Assembly: GCA_900016865.1 (NCBI GenBank)
Contig: FIZI01000013.1
Location: 105,996-169,995, forward strand
Length of the DNA: 64,000 nt
Direction: 5' to 3'
DNA from: an uncultured Clostridia bacterium
GTDB lineage: Bacteria; Bacillota; DTU014
The notes below the pieces were generated by a model. That model saw only the letters and a list, made by a program, of their open reading frames with translations, made no database searches and was not told the origin of the DNA. Below, piece after piece: positions 35,997 to 44,443 of this stretch. Each line of letters opens with the position of its first letter. Position 1 is the stretch's first letter. Position numbers and translations under genes: made by a program.

Positions 35997-37976
35997 TTGA
36001 CAGTGTTGGATGTGCAACACCTTCAGAAGGCGTTTGGCACACAGATCGTGCTCAAAGACGTTAGCTTTCAAGTGGGGGATTCTGAAAAGGTCGGCCTGCT
36101 TGGTCGAAACGGGTCTGGAAAAACCACTATCCTCAGGATCATCAGCGGCGAGGTCGATCCTGATTCTGGAACTATCGTATGTAGCAGAGGCCTGTCAGTG
36201 GGGCACATGAGACAAGGCTTGGAAGTGGCCGAGGGCACGAGCGTGTATGAGGAAGCGCTACAGGTCTTCGCACATCTTATCAGGCTGGAGCGAGAGATGG
36301 CGATGTTGACGAACGCCATCTCGTCGCTCACAGACTCAGAAGATCGCCGTAGAGATGAGGCTGTGTCAAAGCTTGCAGCTCTGCAGGAGGAGTATGAGCT
36401 CAAGGGCGGGTACACTTTTCGAAGCCGGACCAAGGCAGTCTTGATGGGACTGGGATTTGGCGATGACAGATTTGACCAGGATGTTTCTACCTTGAGCGGG
36501 GGCGAAAAGACGCGTCTCAACCTGGCCAAGTTGCTCCTTACTGAACCCGATCTGTTACTGTTGGACGAGCCGACCAATCATCTTGATGTGGCTTCAGTCG
36601 AGTGGCTGGAGTCTTTTCTGGCTAAGTACAATAAGTCCGTTTTGCTTGTTTCGCATGACCGGTATTTCCTAGATCGTGTAGTCACAAAGATTGTTGAGAT
36701 CGATGATGGAGTAGCGACTGTGTACCCGGGCAACTACACGACGTACGTGCGGCTCAAGCAAGAGGCCTATGAACGTCAAATCAAGGAATGGGAATTGCAA
36801 CAAAAGGAAATCGCCAGACGTCAAGAGATAATTGACCGCTTTATGAGGTACGGCCTCAACTTCCACAAGAAAGCCAAGAGCAAGGCAAAGCTGCTCGCAA
36901 GAATGGAGCGGGTGGAGAAACCCAAGGAGCAGGAGTCTGTCCACATCAGGATAGATGTGGACAGGAGCGGCGACCAGGTGCTCTTGGCTGAGGGTATCGA
37001 AAAGTCCTTTGGTGGCCGGGCGATACTCAAGGCAGTTGACCTGAGGCTTAGCCGTGGAGAGCGCGTGGCCCTGCTTGGGCCCAACGGATGCGGCAAGTCG
37101 ACTTTTCTGCAGATATTGGCAGGCAGGATAGAGCCGGATCGCGGGCATGTGAAATACGGGAGCGGAGTCAAGCTCTCGTTCTATGACCAAGAGGCCCGTG
37201 ACCTGGATCTTGACAACGACGTGATTACGTGTCTTGTAACCTCGGTCGACATGCCCCTCTATGAGGCGAGAGACCTTCTGGCGGGATTCTTGTTTCGCGG
37301 CGACGACGTCTACAAGCGAGTGGGAGACCTCTCTGGAGGAGAGCGGAGCCGACTCAGACTCGCGATCGCCGTGGCATCCAAGCCAAACCTCGTCCTACTT
37401 GATGAGCCTACGAACCATCTTGATATAGCGTCGATAGAAGCTCTGGAAACCGCCCTGGAGGATTATGAAGGAACTCTTCTCTTTGTCAGTCATGACCGCT
37501 ACTTCGCTGACAAGTTGGCTACGAGGGTGATCGAGCTTGTTGACGGCCACCTCGTTGACTACCACGGCGGTTATGACTACTACCTCGAGAAAAAGGCAGA
37601 GCAGGCCGCGGCTTCACCTGTCAGTGCGGTTACGCCTGCGTCAGACAAGACAGCGGCCAATATCTCATATGAGATGCGAAAGGCTCTCAGGGCGAGGCGG
37701 GCAGAACTCACGCGACTCGATCAACGGATTGCCGAGACTGAAGACCGTATAGCCAAACAGGAGCACGAGATAAAGAAGCTGAGTGAGATGCTCGCAGATC
37801 CGCAGGTGTACAGCGACCCGTCGCTCGCGGTTGAGACCGCCGAGCTGCTGACCGAGGCGGAGCGACAGCTGGAGCCTTTGATGTCTGAATGGGAGTCCCT
37901 CCACGAAGAAAGAGAGAGCGTGGCGACTAAGATTCTGGAGATTGAGGATAGCCTAAGGGAACAAGAGGGGGCGTGA
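35997..37976 (+). CDS. ABC-F family ribosome-associated ATPase (translation factor type)
   Basis: A soluble tandem ABC ATPase of 659 residues with no membrane segments. Cassette 1 has GRNGSGKTT and LSGGEKTRL; cassette 2 has GPNGCGKST and LSGGERSRL. The interdomain linker (about 245-310) is highly charged, and a C-terminal coiled coil (about 555-655) follows, as in Uup and YdiF-type members. ABC-F proteins act at the ribosomal E site; some protect from antibiotics, but the short linker gives no sign of that. TTG 35997 follows AAGGGAGA. Its stop directly abuts the nth stop on the other strand. Confidence 0.88.
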   Translation: MTVLDVQHLQKAFGTQIVLKDVSFQVGDSEKVGLLGRNGSGKTTILRIISGEVDPDSGTIVCSRGLSVGHMRQGLEVAEGTSVYEEALQVFAHLIRLEREMAMLTNAISSLTDSEDRRRDEAVSKLAALQEEYELKGGYTFRSRTKAVLMGLGFGDDRFDQDVSTLSGGEKTRLNLAKLLLTEPDLLLLDEPTNHLDVASVEWLESFLAKYNKSVLLVSHDRYFLDRVVTKIVEIDDGVATVYPGNYTTYVRLKQEAYERQIKEWELQQKEIARRQEIIDRFMRYGLNFHKKAKSKAKLLARMERVEKPKEQESVHIRIDVDRSGDQVLLAEGIEKSFGGRAILKAVDLRLSRGERVALLGPNGCGKSTFLQILAGRIEPDRGHVKYGSGVKLSFYDQEARDLDLDNDVITCLVTSVDMPLYEARDLLAGFLFRGDDVYKRVGDLSGGERSRLRLAIAVASKPNLVLLDEPTNHLDIASIEALETALEDYEGTLLFVSHDRYFADKLATRVIELVDGHLVDYHGGYDYYLEKKAEQAAASPVSAVTPASDKTAANISYEMRKALRARRAELTRLDQRIAETEDRIAKQEHEIKKLSEMLADPQVYSDPSLAVETAELLTEAERQLEPLMSEWESLHEERESVATKILEIEDSLREQEGA

Positions 37977-38651
37977 TCACGCCTTGCCGGATGCGGCCAT
38001 CCCAAAGTCGCAGAGGTCTGCTACTATGCACTCCTCGCACTTAGGCTTACGTGCGGTGCAGATCAACCTGCCGTGACGAATGAGTAGCAATGAAAACTGG
38101 ATCCAAGCCTCCCTCGGAACAACTGTTTTGAGATCCTCTTCGATCTTTAGGGGGTTTGTGTTGGCAGTGAGCCCAAGCCTGGCTGCGACCCGCTTCACGT
38201 GGGTGTCGACCGCTATCCCCGAGGCTATCCCAAAGGCGTTGTTGAGAACGACATTGGCGGTCTTTCTGCCGACGCCGGGAAGTGATTCCAAAGCCTCGAG
38301 ATCCTGAGGGACTTCTGAGCCAAATCTGTCTCGTAGCTGAATAGCTGTTTCCTTCAGATTTCTCGCCTTCGTACGGTACATCCCCAGTGACTTGATCGTG
38401 TCCTCGATGTCTTCGATGTCTGCATCAGCCAGCAATTCCGGAGTGCCGAACTTGCAGAAGAACTCCGGAGTTACCTGGTTTACGCGCTTGTCCGTGCACT
38501 GGGCGGATAGAATAGTCGCAACAAGTAACTCATACGGAGTGGAGAAATTCAGCGCTATTCTTGTGTTTGGATAGGCGTCCGCTAGCCTTTCGTATATTGC
38601 TGCTGCCTTTGAGTTGCCCTGCCTCTCTGAGTTTGGTGTTGTCTGCGACAT
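37977..38651 (-). CDS. nth: Endonuclease III (DNA-(apurinic or apyrimidinic site) lyase)
   Basis: A base-excision repair glycosylase/AP lyase for oxidised pyrimidines, 224 residues. It has the helix-hairpin-helix LPGVGRKTANVVL with the catalytic lysine, the catalytic aspartate in VDTHVKRVA, and the [4Fe-4S] ligands in the spacing C-x6-C-x2-C-x5-C at the C-terminus. It lies tail-to-tail with the ABC-F gene and head-to-tail with the PolX-like gene, 43 bases downstream of it, so the two repair-type genes may be one unit. Confidence 0.96.
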   Translation of the reverse strand: MSQTTPNSERQGNSKAAAIYERLADAYPNTRIALNFSTPYELLVATILSAQCTDKRVNQVTPEFFCKFGTPELLADADIEDIEDTIKSLGMYRTKARNLKETAIQLRDRFGSEVPQDLEALESLPGVGRKTANVVLNNAFGIASGIAVDTHVKRVAARLGLTANTNPLKIEEDLKTVVPREAWIQFSLLLIRHGRLICTARKPKCEECIVADLCDFGMAASGKA

Positions 38652-38694
38652 CTTGCGATTACCTCTCCTAACCTAGAACTAGTTTCGTAGGCGA

Positions 38695-40455
38695 TTACGA
38701 CTTTCGCATTCGTCTGAACGCGGTGACAATCTCGTCTGCGGTCAAGCAGTTTAGGACATCGGACTTCGTCAGCCAGCCCTTTCTGGCGATCGAGACCCCA
38801 AATCGGATGTTGTTAATGCCCGATGGACCGTGGGCGTCTGGGTTGATCGCAACAGGTATACCCATGCGCCTGGCGGTTAGGCAGCCCTTGTAGTCGAGAT
38901 CGAGCCGATGCGGGTCTGCGTTTAGTTCGACAGACTTGCCTTCTTCGGCGACTGCTTCCAGGACCGCGTCAAGGTCTATCTCATACGGGTCACGGCTGAG
39001 CAGAAGGCGGCCAGTCGGATGTCCGAGTATGGAAAGATAGGGATTTCTCACAGCTGCAATCACCCTGGCAGTCATCTGGTCCTTTGGCATTGCAAATCTG
39101 CTGTGAATAGAGCCTATCACGAAATCCAGCATAGCCAGTAATCCGTCGTCATAGTCCAGACTGCCGTCTGCGCGGATATCTGATTCGATTCCATGCAGTA
39201 TCCGTATCTCTGGGTATTTGCTCTGAATCTCTTTGATCTCTCTGTTCTGTCTGATTAGGTCAGACGGAGATAAGCCGCCTGCATAGAAAGCACTGCGGCT
39301 GTGATCGGCAATACCGATATACTCATATCCTTGCTCAATGCAATACCTGACGAGATCTTCGATACTGTGAGTGCCGTCGCTGTAGTTGGTGTGCACATGC
39401 AGGATGCCCTTTATGTCACCTTCCTCCACCAAGGTAGGAAGCTTGCCGGCCTTGGCTGCAGCCACTTCACCTGCACCTTCCCTCATCTCAGGCGGGATGA
39501 ACTGCATTCTGGCTGACCTATAGATAGTCGCCTCGCTATTGAGCGCAGAGTCGCATTCAAGCAGTCCGGGAAAGAGCGCGATGCACTCGCTCACATGACT
39601 GCTGCTTCCGGTAAGCAAGAACAGACTGCACGCGAACATCGAGGCAGGGCGTATGTGAACAGCGACTCTAGCGCCTCTATAGGCGACTGCCACGCTCCTC
39701 CCGGTCATGGACGTGCAGAAAGCCAGGTCGGCGGCATCGGCCACATCTTCAACATCGCTGGTTAAGCCGCTTATGACTTGAGCGATGCGATCCGAGTCTT
39801 CGGTGTTGACGCTGCCAATCAGGATGTCTATGACCTCTACGGTCTCGCACTTCCTCCTCAAAGGCCCTGTCACTTCTACACGGTCAAGACTTAGGCCAGC
39901 GAGCTCACAGCGTTTAGCAAGCAGTGCGATAAACTCATCGGCTATCTGGTGTGCTGCGCTTAGCAGCAAGCGGTCCTCACTGCGTCTGAGCAGGTCGATA
40001 CCGCTCAGAATGCGCGCCTGAGTTTTCTCGCCGAAGCCCTCCAGAGACAGGAGACGGTTGTCTCTGCATGCCTGCTCGAGTTCGTCCAATGTGGTGATAT
40101 TCAGAGAGCGCCAAATGCTTCGCACCCGCTTGGGCCCAAGCCCGGGTAGAGAGAGCATCCGCCAGACGTCCGGAGGTATCTCTCCGAGCAGCTCCTCCAA
40201 GATAGTCGGCGAACCGTTCTTGACGATGTCGTTTATGGCCTCTCCAACTGAGGCTCCGACGCCTTTGATGGTTGTTGCCTTGCCTTGTTCGGCCAGGTCA
40301 TATACAGAGTCTTGGCACGCGGCGATTGTGCGGGCAGCAGAGTAGTATGCCCGTGCCTTGAACGGATTGTCGCTGACCAGTTCGAGTGCTGTTCCAACCT
40401 GCTCCAGCAGGTCTGCTATCTCTCTATTAGTCAAACTTCGGCTCTCCAATCTCAC
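38695..40455 (-). CDS. PolX-family protein with degenerate polymerase site and intact PHP domain
   Basis: A 586-residue bacterial PolX. An N-terminal 8-kDa/HhH region (1-150) includes IKGVGASVGEAI and LPGLGPKRVRSIW. The nucleotidyltransferase palm spans about 190-290 and the C-terminal PHP phosphoesterase about 350-580. In PolX the metal-binding aspartates are the pair in a (K/G)DxD motif plus one in VDxR. Here these read EVID (Val208, Asp210) and VAVH (Ala265), so two of the three are gone, although PLRRKCET and LTGSSSH are kept. The PHP motifs HVHTNYSD, DHS, SIHSRF, HPTGR and PDAHG are intact. It is probably an exonuclease/phosphoesterase or structural repair factor, no longer a polymerase. 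GTG start at 40455 after AAGGA. Confidence 0.9.
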   Translation of the reverse strand: MRLESRSLTNREIADLLEQVGTALELVSDNPFKARAYYSAARTIAACQDSVYDLAEQGKATTIKGVGASVGEAINDIVKNGSPTILEELLGEIPPDVWRMLSLPGLGPKRVRSIWRSLNITTLDELEQACRDNRLLSLEGFGEKTQARILSGIDLLRRSEDRLLLSAAHQIADEFIALLAKRCELAGLSLDRVEVTGPLRRKCETVEVIDILIGSVNTEDSDRIAQVISGLTSDVEDVADAADLAFCTSMTGRSVAVAYRGARVAVHIRPASMFACSLFLLTGSSSHVSECIALFPGLLECDSALNSEATIYRSARMQFIPPEMREGAGEVAAAKAGKLPTLVEEGDIKGILHVHTNYSDGTHSIEDLVRYCIEQGYEYIGIADHSRSAFYAGGLSPSDLIRQNREIKEIQSKYPEIRILHGIESDIRADGSLDYDDGLLAMLDFVIGSIHSRFAMPKDQMTARVIAAVRNPYLSILGHPTGRLLLSRDPYEIDLDAVLEAVAEEGKSVELNADPHRLDLDYKGCLTARRMGIPVAINPDAHGPSGINNIRFGVSIARKGWLTKSDVLNCLTADEIVTAFRRMRKS

Positions 40456-40614
40456 AGGTCCTTAGATCTACTGTTTCTGCGGACCGGTCAAAACACCTTC
40501 AGACGAACAAGGAGTCTTGGCGCGATGTGTAGAATCACACGTTGCTCTCCGGCGAGTATATACGCTCACTTGCTGGAGAGAATAAGCTAGCGAATCGCGA
40601 GGAGGATGATACTG

Positions 40615-40806
40615 GTGAAGGCAACGGTTGACAAGGACTTGTGCATCAGCTGCGGGCTGTGCATCCAAACATGCCCCGACGTCTTCGACTGGGATGATGA
40701 TGACAAAGCTGTAGCCATCGACGAAGAAGTTCCAGAAGAATTCGAGGACGAAGTGTACGAAGCTGCCGATGGATGCCCGACCGATGCTATAAGCGTTGAG
40801 AAGTAG
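40615..40806 (+). CDS. Small [4Fe-4S] ferredoxin
   Basis: A 63-residue monocluster ferredoxin. It has CISCGLCIQTCP (Cys10, 13, 16, 20) and a distal CPTDAI cysteine, with an acidic middle (DWDDDDK, EEVPEEFEDE). The likely ligands are Cys10, 13 or 16, 20 and the distal Cys. GTG 40615 is preferred because AGGAGG (40599-40605) lies about nine bases upstream; the ATG at 40606 touches that site. It is convergent with the TtcA-like gene, whose enzyme family also holds a [4Fe-4S] cluster. Electron partner unknown. Confidence 0.9.
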   Translation: MKATVDKDLCISCGLCIQTCPDVFDWDDDDKAVAIDEEVPEEFEDEVYEAADGCPTDAISVEK

Positions 40807-40821
40807 CGAGTCAGTCTACAG

Positions 40822-41574
40822 CTACTTATCACGCTCTATCCAGAGGCTGTCGGCGTCTACGTGACTCAGGGATGCAATGAGCCTATTGGCAGCTCCCGGT
40901 TCAGCCGCTTCCAGACGTCTTAAGCAAGCTCTTACGAAGTCTCGCTTAGTATGCCCCTCATAGGGGCACGGGTTCTTGGCCCATGGAAGGCTGTAGTAGG
41001 ACACGGAGCGGACGATAGCCTCTCGGCGCACTAGGATCAGCGGGCGGATCAGAGTAACGCCGATGCGATCCTGGTGCGCAATCGGCTTAAGCGATGCGAT
41101 CCGGCCTTCATAGATCATGCATAGCAAGAGAGTCTCCAAAGCATCGTCCGAATGGTGGCCGAGCGCGACCTTGTTGCATCCACTGCTCTTTGCAAGAGAG
41201 TTGAGCGCACCGCGCCTGAGGTTTGCGCAGAGGGAGCAAGCACTTGCTTTGTCAGGTCGGTTTTTCAGTGCAAGTGCGATCGGGGCTTCAGACACCTGCA
41301 GGCCTACGCCGACTCGCTCACACAGGGCCTCTAGGGGGCGCATGTCAGTTCCAAACCCACAGTCTACGTGCAGGCCTACCACTTCAAAGGAGACCGGTGC
41401 GCGCTTGGTTAGGGCAGAGAGCACGAACAGGAGTGTGGCGCTGTCTTTGCCTCCTGAAAGCCCGACGCCGATCCGGTCGCCGTCACTTATTAGATTGAAT
41501 CTCTTGATAGCCTTTGTGACTCTCTGCCACAAGTGCTTTCTCACATAATGTTTGTCGCGATCAAAGTCGGTCAT
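40822..41574 (-). CDS. PP-loop ATPase, TtcA/TtuA-like tRNA thiolation enzyme
   Basis: A 250-residue adenine nucleotide alpha-hydrolase. The PP-loop is GLSGGKDSATLL (about 38-49). A CSLCANLRRGAL motif near the middle and a later cysteine in NPCPYEGH provide three candidate ligands for the [4Fe-4S] cluster of TtcA-type tRNA 2-thiocytidine synthases. GHHSDDALETLL is also family-typical. ATG 41574 lies 11 bases after AGGAGG on the minus strand; the open frame continues 36 codons upstream without homology. TtcA (C32) is favoured, but related tRNA thiolases cannot be excluded. Confidence 0.82.
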   Translation of the reverse strand: MTDFDRDKHYVRKHLWQRVTKAIKRFNLISDGDRIGVGLSGGKDSATLLFVLSALTKRAPVSFEVVGLHVDCGFGTDMRPLEALCERVGVGLQVSEAPIALALKNRPDKASACSLCANLRRGALNSLAKSSGCNKVALGHHSDDALETLLLCMIYEGRIASLKPIAHQDRIGVTLIRPLILVRREAIVRSVSYYSLPWAKNPCPYEGHTKRDFVRACLRRLEAAEPGAANRLIASLSHVDADSLWIERDK

Positions 41575-41733
41575 ATCTATGGCTACCTCCTGGCTCAAGG
41601 ACAGCACTGTATTCTGCAAGACAAAGGAGCAGGATTGTGGGAGCCCTGTGACAAACATAGCATTGGTCCAAGGACTGCGCAACCGTCCTCTGTCCGGTAG
41701 ACGTCAAAAAGGGTGAAACTCGGAGGGGTGCAT

Positions 41734-42687
41734 ATGTATCTGAAGGGAGTAAAGATAGGAATCGTTGGCGCCGGGCTGGTGGGATCATCGTTCGCTTATG
41801 CGCTCACGATCAGCGGCTTGACTACTGACATAGTCCTGGTAGACATAAACAAAGATCTGGCAGAAGGACAAGCAATGGACCTGAGTCACGGTGTTCCGTT
41901 TACCCGGGAGACCAAGGTGACTGCAGGATCATACGACGACCTAGTCGACTCGGATATTGTGGCTGTGACTGCGGGAGCGGCTCAGCGGCCCGGAGAGACT
42001 AGACTCGATCTCGTCAAACGAAACGCAGACATCTTCAGGGATGTTATTCCGCAGATAGCAGCAGCCGCACCGAGATGTACACTCCTGATAGTGACCAATC
42101 CTGTTGACGTTATGACATATGCAGCTCTTAAGCTGTCCGGATTCGAAAAGCACAGAGTGATAGGAACAGGTACGCTTCTGGACAGTGCGAGATTCAGATA
42201 CGAGCTCAGCCGTCACTGCGAGGTTGACCCTAGGAACGTCCATGCATACGTCATCGGAGAGCACGGTGACAGCGAGGTACCGGTTTGGAGCCTTGCCAAT
42301 GTGGCAGGGATGAGGCTGACTGAGTACTGCCCAACCTGTCCGAGAGCCTGCCCTGCACCGGTAAGGGAGTCCATCTTCGAAAGAGTAAAGAATGCCGCGT
42401 ACCACGTGATCAACAAGAAGGGCGCTACTCACTGGGCGATAGGCCTTGCCATGGAGGCTATTGTCAAAGCTATTGTGCGCGACGAGAGGACGGTCATGAC
42501 GGTTTCGACTCTGTTGGAGGACTATATGGGTGTGAGCGGCGTTTGCCTTAGTGTTCCCACGATTGTCGGCCGTCAGGGAGCCATTCGCACGTTGAATATA
42601 GCTCTCTCGCCGACTGAGAGGAAGCAATTCCTAGCAAGTGCCGAAGTGATTAGGCGCGCGCAGGAAGCTACGCAGATCGACTGTTGA
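41734..42687 (+). CDS. ldh: L-lactate dehydrogenase
   Basis: NAD-dependent reduction of pyruvate to L-lactate, a fermentative step. The 317 residues start at ATG 41734 with GGAGGGG upstream. NAD motif GIVGAGLVGSSFA, specificity loop AQRPGETRLDL (Gln at position 102, so lactate rather than malate), catalytic GEHGDSEVPVW, and IIKGKGATH-like INKKGATHWAIG. A small cysteine-rich insertion (YCPTCPRACP, about 208-217) is unusual. The stop codon lies inside the -35 element of the tRNA-Leu promoter. Confidence 0.94.
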   Translation: MYLKGVKIGIVGAGLVGSSFAYALTISGLTTDIVLVDINKDLAEGQAMDLSHGVPFTRETKVTAGSYDDLVDSDIVAVTAGAAQRPGETRLDLVKRNADIFRDVIPQIAAAAPRCTLLIVTNPVDVMTYAALKLSGFEKHRVIGTGTLLDSARFRYELSRHCEVDPRNVHAYVIGEHGDSEVPVWSLANVAGMRLTEYCPTCPRACPAPVRESIFERVKNAAYHVINKKGATHWAIGLAMEAIVKAIVRDERTVMTVSTLLEDYMGVSGVCLSVPTIVGRQGAIRTLNIALSPTERKQFLASAEVIRRAQEATQIDC

Positions 42688-42712
42688 CAATGTGAAGGCC
42701 TGTCGTTATAAT
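42684..42712 (+). promoter_or_regulatory. Strong sigma-A promoter for tRNA-Leu
   Basis: TTGACA (42684) and TATAAT (42707), both perfect consensus, 17 bases apart; it overlaps the ldh stop codon. Confidence 0.9.
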
Positions 42713-42758
42713 GGTATCTGTCAGCTTTCCGGCTGGCAGACGCTATCATAGATGATAT

Positions 42759-42843
42759 GCCCGGGTGGCGGAATTGGCAGACGCGCACGTTTGAGGGGCG
42801 TGTCCCGCAAGGGGTACCGGTTCAAGTCCGGTCCCGGGCACCA
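42759..42843 (+). tRNA. tRNA-Leu (anticodon GAG)
   Basis: An 85-base class II tRNA. Acceptor GCCCGGG pairs with CCCGGGC, the anticodon stem CACGT/GCGTG holds a TTGAGGG loop (GAG), a long variable arm is present, the T-loop is TTCAAGT, and CCA is encoded. It reads CUC/CUU leucine codons. Confidence 0.97.
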
Positions 42844-42927
42844 TATCGGGTATTGAGAGGGCGGTTCCGTCTTGCGTCGGTTCCGTCCTTTTCCCGTACA
42901 GCTCATGTGAGCAGAGGGGTGACAGCC

Positions 42928-43296
42928 GTGAGAGACGACACGGTGAAGGTCGCTGTGATCGAGAATGCAGTAGAGGCTGGCCTGGTAGGCGCTATTCTAA
43001 CTGAACGCTCTATCCCTCATGCGATCAGATCATTCCACGACCCAGCCTATGATGGCATCTTCCAGCTGCAGAGGGGTTGGGGAGCGGTATATGCTCCATC
43101 TGCCTACAAGGAGGAAATCCTAAGGATACTGTCTGATATCCGGTCGAGCGCATCGAGCGAGACAGAGTGCGATCATGCCGATGTGCGGGCATTCGTAGAA
43201 AGTTTTGAGGCAGAGAACGAGACGACACGGGGTTCAGCCCAGGCTCGAAACAGCTTCCAAGACAGTGAGGATACCAAACACAGCAAAGACGATTGA
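42928..43296 (+). CDS. DUF2007-like putative signal-transducing protein
   Basis: A 122-residue protein. The core VKVAVIENAVEAGLVGAILTERSIPHAIRSF and the end ILRILSDIR resemble DUF2007, a small ferredoxin-like fold of unknown role. Its last ~35 residues are polar and low-complexity. GTG 42928 follows GAGGGGTG; the open frame runs upstream through the tRNA and is not coding there. Its 3' end overlaps the end of the convergent GDT1-type gene by 63 bases. Confidence 0.65.
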   Translation: MRDDTVKVAVIENAVEAGLVGAILTERSIPHAIRSFHDPAYDGIFQLQRGWGAVYAPSAYKEEILRILSDIRSSASSETECDHADVRAFVESFEAENETTRGSAQARNSFQDSEDTKHSKDD

Positions 43297-43803
43297 ACAG
43301 GCCACCTTGACAGTCCGCTCCGGGAGTGATTTTTGTGCGATGCTTCCGAGAGCTATTGCGATCGTAACCGCAAGCATCATCCCAAGGCTGGATCCGGCCC
43401 ATACAGAGAAAAACTCGCCGGTGTCTGCAGCGAGCGTGAGAGCTGTCAGCTGTGTTTTGTCTCCGAGTTCGGCTACAAAGAATGCAGTAGCGATCGAAAG
43501 AAGAGGGTTTCTCCCTTCTCTAATATCGCATGATTCATCTTCGCACTTGTCAAGAAAGGTCCAGACAGCAAAGCCGATAAAGGCGAAACCAGCAACGAAC
43601 TTGATCAGGGTAACAGGGAGAGCAGCACCGATTAGTGTTCCGCACGCGGCTGCGAAAAGGTTGGTAACTAGAACACCGAGGCACACACCTGCTGCGACAG
43701 TCACAGTGCGGTATCTCCCGGCGAGAGCCAGTGCGACCAGTTGGGTCTTGTCCCCCATTTCAGCGAGAGCGATTATGAGCAGAGATGAAACGAACGATTC
43801 CAC
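43234..43803 (-). CDS. GDT1/TMEM165 (UPF0016) family cation exporter, probably Mn2+
   Basis: A 189-residue membrane protein with six predicted helices. It has the two hallmark repeats EMGDKTQLVALALA (15-28) and ELGDKTQLTALTLA (about 111-124), related by internal duplication. Bacterial members export Mn2+ (some work with Ca2+). The GTG start at 43803 follows TAGGAGGGG, and a good promoter lies just upstream. No yybP-ykoY manganese riboswitch was recognised in the 30-base leader. Confidence 0.9.
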   Translation of the reverse strand: MESFVSSLLIIALAEMGDKTQLVALALAGRYRTVTVAAGVCLGVLVTNLFAAACGTLIGAALPVTLIKFVAGFAFIGFAVWTFLDKCEDESCDIREGRNPLLSIATAFFVAELGDKTQLTALTLAADTGEFFSVWAGSSLGMMLAVTIAIALGSIAQKSLPERTVKVACSIVFAVFGILTVLEAVSSLG

Positions 43804-43833
43804 TTCGCCCCTCCTATTTCAAAGAACAGCCGT

Positions 43834-43862
43834 ATTCTATCACTTGGGACAAACCCGGTCAA
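43834..43862 (-). promoter_or_regulatory. Sigma-A promoter for the GDT1-type gene
   Basis: On the minus strand, TTGACC (43862-43857) and TAGAAT (43839-43834) are 17 bases apart, ending 31 bases before the GTG start. Confidence 0.65.
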
Positions 43863-43978
43863 CAACACGCCTTTGAGCTCTGACTAATGGACGAGACTTA
43901 ATACACATACTTACATTTACTTACGTGGAACGACACACAAGCCGGACTCTGCTATATAAGGGTTGATTACGTCGAAAC

Positions 43979-44094
43979 TTGAAGATTCGTTCAGAGATGG
44001 GCGTATAATCTGAATTGATGTATGTTCATTACAATGATGGCATTAAAACGGGCGAAAGACTTACATGCCCTTCTGGCGAAGCTTGTGCTATAAT
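43979..44094 (+). promoter_or_regulatory. abrB control region: two promoters and candidate Spo0A boxes
   Basis: The 329-base gap between the GDT1-type gene and abrB holds no gene. It contains an upstream promoter-like pair, TTGAAG (43979) and TATAAT (44004), 19 bases apart, and a nearer extended -10, TGC-TATAAT (44086-44094). An exact Spo0A heptamer TGGCGAA lies at 44074-44080, just before the second -10. Near-matches are GGGCGAA (44050) and CGTCGAA (43970). In Bacillus abrB also has tandem promoters and is repressed by Spo0A~P. Confidence 0.5.
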
Positions 44095-44132
44095 TCGAAT
44101 TGACAGACAAACATAGGGAGAGGGGATTTTAC

Positions 44133-44387
44133 ATGAAGTCAACTGGAATAGTCAGAAAAGTAGATGAGCTAGGACGAGTAGTACTCCCAATCGAGCTGAG
44201 AAGAACTTTGGGGATCGCCGAGAAGGACCCTATGGAGATATATGTAAACGGCGAGGAAGTCATTCTCAAGAAGTATGCTCCGGATTGTGTGTTCTGCGGC
44301 AATGCCAACGATGTTCGTCAGCTCAAGAACAAGAACGTATGCGCTGACTGCATACGGGAGATTGCCGAAACAGCCAAAGAGCTGTAA
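44133..44387 (+). CDS. abrB: Transition-state regulator AbrB
   Basis: An 84-residue AbrB-type DNA-binding protein. The N-terminal swapped-hairpin domain reads MKSTGIVRKVDELGRVVLP (1-19), followed by LGIAEKDPMEIY. The C-terminal half has Cys52, Cys55, Cys70 and Cys73 (CVFC ... CADC), the zinc-site variant common in Clostridia. ATG 44133 follows AGGGAGAGGGG. In spore formers AbrB represses stationary-phase and sporulation genes during growth. A terminator follows at 44444. Confidence 0.94.
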   Translation: MKSTGIVRKVDELGRVVLPIELRRTLGIAEKDPMEIYVNGEEVILKKYAPDCVFCGNANDVRQLKNKNVCADCIREIAETAKEL

Positions 44388-44443
44388 AAGTCGATAGGCT
44401 GATCCTAGACTGTGCACGCTGCGAGCCCGCTGTGCACAGTGTT

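Noticed and set aside
41117..41548. Plus-strand frame of 143 codons opposite the TtcA-like gene
   Set aside because: Antisense to conserved PP-loop coding sequence; no ribosome site or homology.
42757..42927. N-terminal extension of the DUF2007-like protein upstream of GTG 42928
   Set aside because: The frame passes through tRNA-Leu and its promoter region; a ribosome site places the start at 42928.
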